This document shows, piece after piece, positions 10,713-23,587 of a DNA stretch of 34,076 nucleotides. The stretch's first letter is position 1. Every line of letters begins with the position of its first letter. Position numbers and translations under genes: made by a program. The notes under the pieces are model-generated. The model searched no databases. It saw nothing but the letters and a program-made list of their open reading frames with translations, and was not told where the DNA came from. Source of the DNA: Armadillidium nasatum (lineage: Eukaryota > Arthropoda > Malacostraca > Isopoda > Armadillidiidae); NCBI GenBank assembly GCA_009176605.1, contig SEYY01000794.1, positions 13,137 to 47,212 of the forward strand, read 5' to 3'.

Positions 10713-11231
10713 ACACCATTTTTGATTTCCATGAAATATTCAACAATGCTTAACTGTATGGAGACTATGAATAACACCAAATTTCAGGAAAATATTTCAA
10801 ACCAATTAGAAACTAAGGCCATGTAAAGTTAGAGAAAAATCTTGGAAAATGTTAGACCACCATAAATTCAAATTAAGATAGCAATTCTCCTAGTAAAGCG
10901 AGAACAATGAGAGTGGTGTCATTTTGTAGCGTATTTCAAGGTCTTTTCAATGATATATAACAATATGGGTTATGAGGAAAAAATTTTTTTCAAAATTTAT
11001 GTCAAATTTGAATTAAAATTTTTTTTTGTAGAATTACATAAAAAGTTTTCAAATAAATTATGCAAATACCTTATACATATATATAAAATGTCTGGCAAAG
11101 TTTAGTTATGGGATGATGAAGGCTTCATATTTTAAAATATTACAAACCAGGGTTTTTTACAAAAATCCAAAATTTTGCCTAATTACAACCTACTTTTTTA
11201 TAAACTGATTTATGTAATAAGATATAGAGAA

Positions 11232-11238
<7 letters not shown>
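10713..11238 (-). mobile_element. 3'-end fragment of the 14061-20415 transposon family
   Basis: This non-coding block is an inverted, clearly related copy of about 19890-20415. Shared landmarks include CTTAACTGTATGGAGACTAT, ACAATGAGAGTGGTGTCATT and GATGATGAAGGCTTCATATT-like words in the same order. The similarity ends sharply at about 10713 here and about 20415 in the other copy, at a TTTCATGRAAATC word, which marks the true terminus of that family. The inner end dissolves into the (TA)n array at 11234. Confidence 0.72.
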
Positions 11239-11292
<54 letters not shown>

Positions 11293-11302
11293 TATATATA
11301 TT
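11234..11302. repeat. (TA)n array
   Basis: Near-pure TA repeat lying between the transposon 3'-end fragment and the left end of hAT copy C. Confidence 0.95.
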
Positions 11303-11803
11303 AATATGAACCAACCAGGGCCCCGGCTAAAAATCTTGGAAAGCCGGGGTTTGCCGGCTGGGGTTAAAATGGGAAATTATACTTGAGAAGACAATCCAAT
11401 TTCAAATTTTTTTTTTTTTTTTAAATTTTTGAGCCAATTCTCCTGAAATTTCCAGTGTATATAGCTTTTTTCCCCAGTGGAAAAAAGTCTATTTCTAGCG
11501 TTTTTCTGAGTCTATAACTATTAAAAAGTTTTTTTTTCGTTTTGGAAATTTGACAATTTTCAAATGAATGGCGGGGCCAAACCACTTTTTGGATGGCCTG
11601 AAATTTGTACTGTATTTTCAGAATTCTATGGCAACAAAAACTTGTAACAGACTTTTGTTACCAGAGTTATAGAAAAAATATTATAAGCCCAAAACTGAAC
11701 AACTATCAAATTTTTTTTCTTAATCCATCTTTTGGGACAAAAAAAATTAAAACAAAAAACTACAACTATAACATTTTTTTTTTTTGGTGGGTGTGTAGAG
11801 GAG

Positions 11804-12817
11804 CTAAGGTAGAGTTAGAGGCAAAAGTATGAGTGAAGAGTTCAGCCTTAGTAGAAAGTAAACTGGCAGTTGTAGTATCAGAATAAAGTAGAGGAGGGAA
11901 AGAGGAAAAAGCAAAGTTAGAGTTGACATTTTTTGCAAAATGCCAGAAAGGGCAAGAGAAAGAGGAGCCAGAAAGATTATTGCATTTTTGCGGAGAAAAG
12001 AAGAATAGATTTTGCACGATTCCGGGATGAAATATAAATTGAATGAGTTTCAGGAGTTTGAAGACGACGGTAATCTCTGAAGGCAGCATCCCTACGGCGG
12101 ATAGCGCGAGAACAAGTAAAGTTAAACCAAGGTTTATTAGGTTTAGTAGAGGGGAAATAATATGGAATGTACGCCTCCATGCCAGAATCACCTCGGTTAT
12201 ACGCTCAGCAAACTTCGAGGGACCCCTCCCACTAAAGCAATAATCATTCCATGAGAAATCAAAGAAGTACAACCGCAAGTCAGACCAGTTAGCAGCAACG
12301 AAGTGCCAGAAACGTCTCATTGCCGAAGGCGGGGGCCGTTCTTGCGGAAGACTTGAAGAGATAGAACAAGATACGGAGATAAGAAGGTGATCGGATGAAC
12401 CCAGAGGAGGAAAGAGTTTAGCAGTATAAGGAGAAGGATAAGAAGTAAGGAAAAGATAAAGTATGTTGGGTTCATGCAAGGCGGTCAGGGATACGGGTAG
12501 GGAGTTGCACCAACTGCTCAAGGTTGTTCTGGATAGAAAAGTTGTAGGCGAGTTCACCGGTGGATCATGAGAACTAGATAAAAGCCATTGGCCGTGTGAA
12601 CATTGAAATCACCTAAAATGATGATTTCGTAGAAAGGAGAAGAAAGAATGTGCTCTATTTTGGAGTTTAAATAGTCGAAGATTTTTGATAGTCAAAGAAT
12701 TAGGAATAAATAGACAGAACAAATAAATTTAGTAGTAAGAATTGCAAGAGAGCTTAAGTCATAAAGTAGAGAATTCAGAAGACTCAAATTAGAGACACAA
12801 GAGCAAATAACATTGCT
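11804..12817 (-). pseudogene. Jockey-like ORF2, endonuclease half
   Basis: Minus-strand reading gives an apurinic-type endonuclease C-terminal half. ILGDFNVHTANG (about 12590-12625) carries the GDFN catalytic motif, and LGSSDHLLISVS (about 12385-12420) carries the SDH motif. A linker with [19 protein letters not shown] (about 12045-12105) follows. The longest open frame is 11766-12557, with a frame change near 12180-12240. The fragment lacks its 3' part, which is unusual because such elements normally lose the 5' end. It ends at 11804 within the AELFTHTFASNSTL region, joined directly to hAT copy C sequence. The 5' side ends in (CA)n(TA)n. Confidence 0.83.
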
Positions 12818-12951
<134 letters not shown>

Positions 12952-13429
12952 GTTGCCCTGTTCCTCGTCAAAACAATATCCAAAACTAAAGAAATTAGTA
13001 GGTAGGGGTTTTTTTAAAATTTTTTTTACGATTTTTGCAAAAAAAAAATAGTCAAATGCTTGTAACTTTTTTTCTAGACTGATATCAAAATCAGTTCTCA
13101 CCAATACAAGAAATAGGGGCCAAGATTATTCAATTAAATTTTCAGCTTATGTGGACCAGTGGTTTAACCACGCTACTAATTTTTTTTTCAACTTTGGGTC
13201 CAAATAACTTTCAAACCGTTATAGACTCAGAAAAATGCTCGAATACAACTCAGAACTTTGTAAAAAAAATTCACATACCCTGAAAATTTCAGCTCAATAT
13301 AATCAAAATTTTCAAACAAAATATAAGAAAATTAAGATTATTCTTCTTGCTTTTTTAAAATTTTCTCTTTTTTTTCTTTCTTTTGACCGCTCATTTTCAA
13401 TAGAAATCTTCATCTTTGTGTTTTGATTT

Positions 13430-13585
13430 TTGATACCCCATAAGATTTAGTTGAAAATTTTTTACTTGTAGCACCCGGAGGTCCTCTTCTAATTTTCTGA
13501 CTGCAGATGCTACATTTAGCTATTTCGAACCTATCCTGAAACATTGTAAAGTACTCCCATACTGCTGAAGCTGATCTTTTAACTA
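13430..13585 (-). pseudogene. BED zinc-finger remnant, best preserved (copy C)
   Basis: The minus-strand frame (13410-13658) reads KRSASAVWEYFTMFQD, then FEIAKCSICSQKIRR and PPGATSKKFSTKS. The aromatic VWEYF followed by Cys-x2-Cys is the BED-finger pattern (S-x-VW-x-YF ... C-x2-C). The expected His pair is lost here to a frame change, but copy B keeps it in a neighbouring frame (KHKDEH). This identifies the repeat family as hAT by coding content, independent of its termini. Confidence 0.68.
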
Positions 13586-13953
13586 TATTGACTGAAAATA
13601 AAACAAAAATAATAATATTTTGAAATAATGTAGCTAATTGATGCAAGCTTTGATACATAGCAATAAAATAACAATGATATGTATAAATACATGTTATATT
13701 GATAATTCTATATCTTACATTTTTTCAACTTAATACATTAGTGTTTACATATGTAAAGCTGTTAAATCACTATTATGAATAAAAAAAATTTTTTTTTTTA
13801 TTTTTTACTTATTATTCAAAATCGTAATTTTCTGAATTTTTTTGGGAGAAAAATGCTATAATCATTAATATAAATGAATGTTGGCTATCTACGCCTTTGT
13901 ATAAGTTAATAAACCTCAATTAAATATATATCCAATTTTAAAGTAAATTTCAG

Positions 13954-14063
<110 letters not shown>

Positions 14064-14453
14064 TGATTTGTTTTACAAGAACATGTATCAACATGTTTAC
14101 AAATTTACAAATGACAAGTTGAAACATGTATTCAGTGTCTATGTGGCACATATGATGGAATATGCTATATTCAAAAGTCAGTCTGTAGGTGAAGTTAGTG
14201 CTGTGTTGATTTGCTTTGAGTTTAAGTACAATTAGAAATCTTATGTAGTACGGTATACTGTATAATTTACTATAATATTTATACAAAGGTGTTTGCAATA
14301 TTTTTAATTTTGCTATACCCTTTCTATTAATATATTATTGTCATTTTATATATTTTCAGCATATATTATAATTAAAATGTTTATATATGAATTATAACAT
14401 TGATATCTTTCTGAGTTGATATTCAAGCATTTTGTAAATTATAAATATTCAAC

Positions 14454-15605
14454 ATGGAGAGTGGTACAACATTTTTAAGGGTGCAATGTTTTAACCCAAC
14501 AAAAAAGGCTAATCACTTTGTACAGGGCAGAAAGAAATTAAAGCTTACAAAATGGATGTGTGACATAATTCCTGAAATGCCTCATGGAGCTTCAATTTGT
14601 GATAGTTTTAGAGAAGAACTTACTGTTTTATAAAAAATATGAACACTGACCAGTCCTCTACTTCTCATTTCAATATTGATCATACCAATAGTTCAGATTC
14701 CTCAGACAAAGACCCTAGCTTTACATTGCAATCAGAAGTGGTTAAGGGGCTCAACATTTCTCTTCAAGAGTTAGGAGAGTCTCCAACTGACAAGGAGAAA
14801 ATTGTGTCAAAGTATTATTCTAAGTCTAAAGTAAAAAAGATTGACCCAGCTCTGAAGCAAAACATTTTTAAGGCAGCAGAAGACTCAGACAATAATGCTG
14901 AGGATCTAGAACAGTCAGTTCTGCAAAATCTTAAAGTTCAATATTCAAATCATACAAATAGGACAAAAAGGTTAATGATACTAACTTGCCTACCAGACAT
15001 GTGGTCCATACGAAAAATCATGAGAGAATTCAATACACCAAATTTCATGGTACGGCAGTCCAAAAAGTTGCTAAAAGAGAAGGGCATTTTGGAAAGTCCT
15101 AACCCAAACTCAGGGAAGCATCTACCAGAGGATATAGTGCAAACTGTTCATTCATTTTACGAAAATGATGACATCAGCAGGGCAATGCCAGGTGTAAAAG
15201 ATTGCATAACAGTATTAGAATCAGATGAATATAAAAGAAAATTCAAAAAAGGCTCATACTATGCAACTTAAAAGAGGCCCACATATTATTCAAAAGGTTT
15301 TCTAACATGAAAATTGGTTTCTCTAAATTTGTGGAGTTGAGGCCAAAACAATGTGTACTAGCTGGTCAAAGCAGCACTCATGCTGTATATGTGTGTACAA
15401 TTCACCAACATGTTAAGTTGATGTTAGAAAATAGGAAACTAGGAGTGCTAACAAATGGCTATTTAAAAACTTATAAATTTGTCTTGCAAAAATGTTGTGA
15501 ATCCACCCTCCATAGCTCGCAATCTTGGTAACTGTATGATTTGTCCTGGTGAAGGTGCAGTAAGACAACCAAGAAAAGACACTTGAAAACAATGCTATTG
15601 AAAAG
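14454..15605 (+). pseudogene. Unclassified invertebrate transposon-type gene, 5' part
   Basis: The ATG at 14454 opens a frame reading MESGTTFLRVQCFNPTKKA, then WMCDIIPEMPHGASICDSF. A one-base shift near 14630 leads into the 210-codon frame 14639-15271, with a serine/aspartate-rich segment and TKRLMILTCLPDMWSIRK followed by FMVRQSKKLLKEKG. A deletion of the KK-rich linker and a frame change precede 15307, which reads GFSKFVELRPKQCVLAG, then VYVCTIHQHVKLM. Another shift near 15500 gives LGNCMICPGEG. Cys/His pairs suggest metal-binding modules. I recognise this as a family of long uncharacterised proteins predicted in many invertebrate genomes, but do not know its reaction. Four or more lesions make it a pseudogene. 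Confidence 0.7.
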
Positions 15606-15637
15606 ATAATGTTCCACCAATGGATTTAGAGACCAGC

Positions 15638-15645
15638 TTAGAGAC
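15638..15645. repeat. Target-site duplication, left, of the ZBED-type hAT
   Basis: TTAGAGAC, identical to 18630-18637. Removing the element and one copy makes the surrounding gene read on as ETSLETIEKSSPEF. Confidence 0.93.
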
Positions 15646-16149
15646 TAAGGATATGCACCGATTAATCGGTAGATAATCGGTAATCGGCCATTCACACGAT
15701 TGATCGGCCGATTGCTTAAATCCTTTACCAGAACAAACCAACCTTTACAAGACCATTTCATAACTGCCAAGTTAATCATCAGATAGCTTCGACGCAGTAA
15801 CAAATAACAATACCAATGTAATTTTCAAAATTGTTAGTCATTTTGTGCCTGGCTGCTATTATGACTTTTGCCTTTTTTTTTACTTTATTAAGAAATCATT
15901 CATAAATTATGAAACATTAACATATTATAATTGACTCATTGTTAATACAAATACTAAAAATACATACATACAAAGTGCATAAAAATACTACTAAATTTTG
16001 GCAGTTTTCCTTGTTTTCTGTTTATACTGTTGCCTCTTCAATTTATGTTGTCTTCTATCTCAGCTCTCAAGCTCATCAGTATTTAAAGTTCAATACTCTT
16101 AAGTTATAATGCAGAAACATAAGAGTTTCCCCATTTTCAGGACACAGCC

Positions 16150-18285
16150 TATTCCATGTAGATTCCTAGATATTACCACCTGTACTAAAGAGTCTTTCAC
16201 TCTCAACAGATGATGGTGGTGCGCTTAAATATTTTGAAGCCAAACTGCTCAATATTGGTAAAGTCTCCCGTGTCTTTTTCCACCAAAGAAATGGGTCTTT
16301 CGCTTCTTTGAAGTGTTGGTAGAGTTAAATATTGATCCAGTTCCTTTGCGCATTTACGAGTAACAGATTTACTCTTCTTGAGTTTGGGTTGCACATCTGT
16401 TGTACTTGCAATGTCTAAGTCTGAATTTATTTTCATAGGCTTATTTGACTAGAAACCATCTAACAGTTTTGAAAGGGAAACAGTTTTAGGTACACTTTCA
16501 TAAGTTTCATTATCTTGATCATCATTAGAAGAGCTGTCTCCTGTTTGACTATCAATAGAATTTATCTCAGCTTGATGTTCTACAATATCTATAACCCATT
16601 TCTTAATAGTGTCTTCTTTAATGTCATCCTTTTGAAATTTCAATTTAAATCTGGGATCGAGAAAAGTAGCCAAGCACAGAAATTTAAGTATGATGTTAAT
16701 CTTTTTTCAGTTGATGCACTGAATTCTTCAACAGTTGAAATAATTCCAGTAAATTCACCAGTAGGTTTGGTAGCTTTTAATAGAAATAATCTGAGAGCTA
16801 ATATTGTAGAGATTATCATTGATATAGTTGATGTTCTGTTACTTGATTCTTTGCTGATGTCTTCAAATGGACTTAATAACTGGACAACTTTTTCAACAAT
16901 TGTCCATTGGTAACTTGATAAAGTTGGAATGTTATTGTCAACAGCATACATTATAAGAGCTTTTCGCTGTTCTAAATTTCTTTTCAGCATATAATATGTT
17001 GAATTCCAATGAGTAGACACATCTTAAATCAGTTTATGTTTGTCTAATTTAAGCTGCTCCTGGATTTTGGTTAATTTGCTAATCGCTAATGGAGAATGAT
17101 TAAAGTGTGAGACTATTTTTCTTTGCTGATGTCTTCAAATGAACTTAATAACTGGACAACTTTTTCAACAATTGTCCATTGGTAACTTGATAAAGTTGGA
17201 ATGTTATTGTCAACAGCATACATTATAAAGCTTTTCGCTGTTCTAAATTTCTTTTCAGCATATAATATGTTGAATTCCAATGAGTAGACACATCTTGAAT
17301 CAGTTTATGTTTGTCTAATTTAAGCTGCTCCTGGATTTCGGTTAATTTGCTAATCGCTAATGGAGAATGATTAAAGTGTGAGACTATTTTTCTGCTAATT
17401 GCAATTATATTGCTCACAGCCTTTTGCGAAAATATTGATTCATTTACTGAAAGTTGCAATGTGTGTATGAAACATGATAGTGACTGTACACCACACTCCC
17501 TCATACCACCAACCATATTTGCAGCAGAATCTCGTAGTACAAGAAAAATTTTGTTGGAGATCTTATGCTCATTCAGAACAATGTGTAGTTGTTCACTTAT
17601 TATTTCAGCTGTATGTGAACCAGGGAAAGGAACAACTCTAAGCACAGCTCTACATTGTTCAAACTCATCTGAAAGCCAATGGCCTGTCACACTCAGAAAT
17701 GGAACATTATTTGTTGAAGCTGTCCAAATGTCTGTGGTCAAAGAAAGACTGCTAATTTCATCAAGCGATGTCTGAATTTTTGCTTTTACTTTCATAAATA
17801 TATCCAGGATTAATTTGTCTGTGAAATATTTTCTTGATGGAATTCTGTAATTAGGACAGAGTTTTGCAATAAGCGTTTGGAATCCAATGTCAGATGTTAA
17901 AGAATATGGTTGAATATCAACAGCTATCATTTCTCCTATCAAATAATGTATTTCTTGGGACTTGTGATCGTTAATATTCCAAATTTTACTCTTTTCTAAA
18001 ACTGATTGTATAGTTGGTTGAACTTTTTTTGGAGGCTCATAGTTGCTGCAACTTGCTTCTGAAGTACTTGGCTGTGACCAATCATATTGCCTTTTCAGCT
18101 TTTGCTTCATCTGAATGAATTTTCTTAATGTGGTTCAACATATTTGTCGTTGTATAACTTTTTGCAGATTTGCCACCTCTTGATATGGTGGCTTTACATA
18201 ATTTAAAAATACATTTACTGTTTATCCTTAGGATGAACATCAAAATACTTCCAACAATAACTGGTTGACATACTGCTTTCGTTAT
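16150..18285 (-). pseudogene. hAT transposase (ZBED family), frameshifted
   Basis: On the minus strand, a BED finger (YCWKYFDVHP, then CIFKLCKATI and TNMLNHIKKIH) lies at about 18115-18275, with two frame breaks. The longest frame, 17223-18110 (295 codons), carries the RNase H-like core: SLTTDIWTAS with the first Asp (about 17716-17745), RDSAANMVGG with the second Asp (about 17506-17540), and the HTLQLSV and STHWNSTYYML segments. A 272-bp internal duplication then breaks the gene. Downstream frames hold FEDISKESS, LATFLDPRFKLKF (about 16630-16673) and, after a shift near 16310, the C-terminal dimerisation motif APPSSVESERLFSTGGNI (about 16165-16215). Length and order fit ZBED4/6-like transposases. 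It is non-functional because of the duplication, stops and shifts. Confidence 0.92.
16851..17393. repeat. Tandem 272-bp internal duplication in the hAT transposase
   Basis: 16851-17122 and 17123-17393 are near-identical direct copies. They differ by a one-base deletion near 17228 and a few substitutions (for example CTTAAATC against CTTGAATC near 17022 and 17295). Both read through the STHWNSTYYMLKRNLEQRKAL segment. The duplication repeats about 90 codons and disrupts the gene. Confidence 0.95.
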
Positions 18286-18629
18286 AAAGTGTAATTAATA
18301 TTAATTATTTATATTTCTATAATCAAGATTCTAGAATCTAGAGTTATCTTTTTTTTTTTTTTAAATTTTTATTTTTTAATATATCTGAAAAATAAGCAAT
18401 AAAAATGATTTACATTAATAATGAAAACATGCATAGTTATTAGTAATAAATAATAATGTTGATAACTGCTTTTTCTCAGTATTAATTTAAATTAATAAAA
18501 AGTAATAATTTATTATTAATTAATTAATAATAACTCATTACTTTTTAGGCGTCAATGATGAAAGGCCGATTAATCGGTAATCGGCCGATTAATTGATAAT
18601 CGGTTACTTGGCTTATCGGTGCATCCCTA

Positions 18630-18637
18630 TTAGAGAC
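18630..18637. repeat. Target-site duplication, right, of the ZBED-type hAT
   Basis: TTAGAGAC, identical to 15638-15645. Confidence 0.93.
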
Positions 18638-19754
18638 CATTGAAAAATCATCACCAGAATTTATACTTATTGTGTAATAAGTTGTCACGTTTAGTGCAGA
18701 ATGATTTCATTTCAAAACAATCATCATCATTCATGAACAGCATAAAGAAAAATCTTCAATAATCTGAATTTGCAGTTAAATTAGATTTTTCTGAAAACTA
18801 TTCCATAGATGATGAAACCCAGAGTTTCCACTGGTCTAACAATCAAAAGTCACTATACATTCTTTTGTAATATATATACTTTAAAGGAGAAGAAAAAACT
18901 GAATACCTAAATTGTCATAATTTCTGATTGTTTACAACATAACACTGTAGTTATGTACACCTTTCAAAAAAAAAACTTTGGAACTTTCTGACAACAAAAT
19001 TCCAAAAGGTACCCAAAAAGATTTATTATTATTCTGATGGACCTGCTGCACAATATAAAAACAAAAAGAATTTCTCCAACTTGTGTTTTCATAAGGAGGA
19101 TTTCAATGTTGAAGCTGAATGGTATTTTTCAGCCACAGGACCTTGTGATGGACTTGGTGGTGCAGAGAAAAGATTCATGGCATGACCTAGTCTACAGCAG
19201 CCTAATGAGCATCAAATACTGACACTTACTCAACTCTTTCGGTGGGTAGTTGAATATATCCAACCAGTAAACTTTGCATATTCAACTCAAGAGTATGTGC
19301 AAACCAAATCCTTCTTGTGTGATCATTTTGGGCAAGAATTAACTATTCGTGGTACACAGCAATTTCATGCTTTCCTATCAGTGAATTCAAGCACATCAAA
19401 GATATATGTCAAATTGTTTTCAGAGGCTACCTAATATTACACCAAAATTGTAACACTATCACCGCAAAAATTTTACATAGATATATTTGGATACATTACT
19501 GTAGTGTACAATAACAAGTGGTGGTGAGCTTATGTTCTGGAGAAAATCAAGAACTTGATGAAATTTATGTAGCATTTCTTGAACCATTTGGTCCTTCTCT
19601 TTCATTAGCTTATTAACAAAAGCCTGATGTATTATAGATACATATCATAGATGTTCTGTGTAAAGTGAATCCTACCACCCCGACTGGAAGGTTTTATATG
19701 CTTTCAAAAGATGACCATTCAAAAATGGATACTGCTTTTTCAAACTACCCTTAA
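18638..19754 (+). pseudogene. Unclassified invertebrate transposon-type gene, 3' part
   Basis: This is the continuation of 14454-15605 after the hAT insertion. In order and across several frames it reads VKLDFSENYS (about 18774) and DETQSFHWSNNQKS (about 18811-18852). Next comes YYYSDGPAAQYKNKKNFSNL (about 19024-19083) and AEWYFSATGPCDGLGGAEKR (about 19114-19173). The tail is NNKWW (about 19510) and, near 19670-19700, TPTGRFYMLSKD. The spaced Asp residues in DFSENYS, SDG and CDGLGG inside a beta-rich region could form a nuclease-like acidic centre. That is inference from pattern only. A short deletion before GPCDG has removed a few residues expected from family memory. The 3' UTR leads to the 19755-20415 block. 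Confidence 0.7.
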
Positions 19755-20415
19755 TGAAAACAGGAATTAAAGAGGCAAGTAGTAAAACAAAGTTTTAAAT
19801 AGTTTAAAAAGTACAAATTAATATCAATAAATATTTTTTTTGTAAGATGGAGGAAAGGATTAATTTTCACTTTGTTATGATATAAATACATATTTTGTCA
19901 TATAGTAAGAATGTTCACAACAGTTTGTAAAGATTGAATTTTAATCAACATCCCAAATTTTTGTAAAACATTTTATTGTTTTTTTAAATAAATATTTTAA
20001 AATATGAAGCATTCATCATCCCACAACTAAACTTTGCCAGATATTTAATATATGTATAAGGTATTTGCTTAATTTGTTTGAAAATTTTTAATCATGTACT
20101 TCTACAAAAAAATTTTAATTCAAATTTGACATACAATTTGAAAAAAAAAATTTTCCTCATCACCCATAGTCATTTATCATTGAAAAGACCTTGAAAAATG
20201 CTACAAAATGACACCACTCTCATTGTTCAAGCTTAACTAGAAGAGTTGCTATCTTAATTGGAATATATGGTGGTCTAACATTTCCCAAGATTTTTCTCAA
20301 AATTTACATGGCCATACTTTCTAAATGGTTTGACATATTTTTCTGAAATATGGTATTATTTATAGTCTCCATACAGTTAAGCATTGTTGAAAATTTCATG
20401 AAAATCAGAGATGAT
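19755..20415 (+). repeat. 3' non-coding block of the unclassified element
   Basis: AT-rich, non-coding, and matched in inverted orientation by 10713-11238. The match is best from about 19990 to 20415. Its outer border marks the end of the element; the CR1-like sequence starts just beyond, after a short tandem repeat of ATGATATAGGTTATAG (about 20412-20453). Confidence 0.7.
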
Positions 20416-20429
20416 ATAGGTTATAGGTT

Positions 20430-20734
20430 ATAGAAATGATATAGGTTATAGAAGGTCAGAGGAACTGATAGCAAGCTATAGGAATTTGATTGAAAGACTG
20501 AAAGTAAGTGGTAGGAAATGCATAGTGTCAGGTATATTACCTAGGTTGGGAGCAGGGCTAGAATGGGAAAGTAGGGCCTTTGGTGTAAATGAAAGGGTTA
20601 GGAATTTATGTCTTTCAGAGAACATTGCATTTTTGGATCACTGGGAAGAATTTCAGGACAAGAATCTGGTTTGCAAGAGATGAAGTTCACCTCAGTCAAG
20701 AGGGTGTGCAGCTTCTGGGTTACAGGATGGAGAG
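20430..20734 (+). pseudogene. CR1 ORF1 remnant, SGNH esterase C-terminal part
   Basis: The frame 20486-20683 reads IERLKVSGRKCIVSGILPRL and later FGVNERVRNLC and FLDHWEEF. After a one-base shift near 20670 it continues DEVHLSQEGVQLLGY. The segment order (a VSGILPR block, an N-x-R block, then D-x-x-H) is that of SGNH/GDSL esterases, and the D-x-x-H here (about 20679-20690) would supply the catalytic Asp and His. Esterase-type ORF1 proteins are known from CR1-clade elements, where they may act on lipids or aid RNA packaging. The N-terminal block with the nucleophile Ser is missing because the copy is 5'-truncated. Confidence 0.72.
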
Positions 20735-20975
20735 ATGTCTGCCGGGAAACTAGGTAAGGATAGGGGTGAAGGGCATAATATTTGCACTGCTAGTTGTGGA
20801 GATAGTGATTTTAATACTGATGGTGGGATTGGTGGTGGTGTGAATAAGAAAAGTGGTGCTTTACAATATGGGCCTATTAATAAAATTGGAGACAATACTA
20901 GAAATCAAGATGGAAAGGATACATATAAGGACATGTTTAGTATGAAATGTTTTTACACAAATGCTCACGAGCCTT
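20735..20975 (+). pseudogene. CR1 inter-domain linker leading into ORF2
   Basis: An open frame of about 80 codons, glycine- and asparagine-rich (GIGGGVNKKSGALQYGPINK), ending MKCFYTNAHEP before a stop. The last residues are the start of the endonuclease (the YTNA Asn is the usual first active-site residue), so ORF2 probably begins within this frame and passes by frameshift near 20970 into the next. Confidence 0.6.
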
Positions 20976-21927
20976 AGAAACAAAAAAGATGAGTTGACTA
21001 GTTACATTATAGAGGAGAATCTTGACATTATTTGCATTACTGAAGCATGGGTTAATGAAGGCATTTTACGGAGATTCCCTACAGGAATATGAAATAGAAG
21101 GATACTCATTTTACCTATACCAACGTAGAGGAAGGAATGGTGGAGGTGTAGCACTCTATGTTAAAAGCAATATTGAATCAGTGTTAGTAGCTGACATTAA
21201 AACAAATCAGGATGTGGAATCTCTGTGGGTAGATATTCTTATGTATAATAAATCATACAGGATAGGAGCATTTTATAGAGCTCCTGATCAGAGTCAAGTA
21301 TTAGATGAAGAAATGGTGAAGGAAATCAAGGTAGCGTGTGAAAATAATGTAAAAGGGGTAGTCATTATGGGTGATTTTAATTTTCCAGACATTGAGTGGA
21401 ATACTTTTACTATAGTTAATAGAAGTTCAGTATTTGTAAATTGTATACTATACTACTTTTTGAGTCAGATGGTCCAAGAACCGACAAGGAATGCAGCATT
21501 GTTAGATTTAATGTTAACAGATAATGAGAATATGGTGAAAGATATCGAAGTTGGGGAGACTTTAGGAGCTAGTGATCATTATATTATTAGATTTAACTGG
21601 AATATGAGGTCTGGGCCCAAATTGCAAGTCAATAGGGAAAAGATATTAGATTTCAGAAATGGAGATTTTAGCAAATTCCGAGCAATGCTCAATGAAATTG
21701 ACTGGGATAAGGAGTTTAATGGTCAAAATTGTTTCATCATGTGGGAATACTTCAAGCAAATATTGGCTACCATTCAGTCTGTGTGTTTTAAAGATAAATC
21801 CATTAGGGTGGCAAATAGAAAACCTAATTGGTGGAGTAGAGAGATAAAAGAGAAAATCAGTGAAAAGCGTAGATGTTTTAAAATATTCAAAGGCAGGAGC
21901 AGGGGTGAAGATTTGGAACAATTATAA
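20976..21927 (+). pseudogene. CR1 ORF2, endonuclease domain
   Basis: The apurinic-like endonuclease nicks target DNA to prime reverse transcription. Seen in order: SLRNKKDELTSYIIEENLDI and ICITEAW (catalytic Glu, about 21030-21050), then a small frame break near 21062. The open frame continues to 21927 with RRGRNGGGVALYV, VVIMGDFNFPDIEW (about 21358-21400) and LGASDHYIIRFNW (about 21562-21600). These supply the Glu, Asp-Asn and Asp-His residues of the active site. The frame stops at 21925-21927 and the protein resumes in another frame (21860-22087), so at least two lesions break this part. Confidence 0.88.
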
Positions 21928-23579
<1,652 letters not shown>

Positions 23580-23587
23580 GGAGATTT
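23580..23587. repeat. Target-site duplication, left, of the GG-terminal element
   Basis: GGAGATTT, repeated exactly at 26714-26721. Deleting the element and one copy rejoins the CR1 frame as VERRFLRGN. Confidence 0.95.

Larger units (their letters stand above)
15646..18629 (-). mobile_element. hAT transposon with ZBED-type transposase, 2,984 bp
   Basis: Termini are TAAGGATATGCACCGATTAA on the left and, read inward from the right, TAGGGATGCACCGATAAGCC. This is the classical hAT TAGGG-type end, with a small indel between the two sides. Subterminal DNA at both ends is filled with repeated ATCGG/CCGAT words (15656-15716 and 18566-18622), the usual setting for transposase-binding sites. The flanking 8-bp duplication is exact. 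One decayed transposase gene occupies the minus strand. The insertion interrupts the coding region of an older transposon-type gene. Confidence 0.95.

Noticed and set aside
17410..17775. Plus-strand frame of 121 codons
   Set aside because: Lies entirely opposite the hAT transposase core, whose motifs are on the minus strand.
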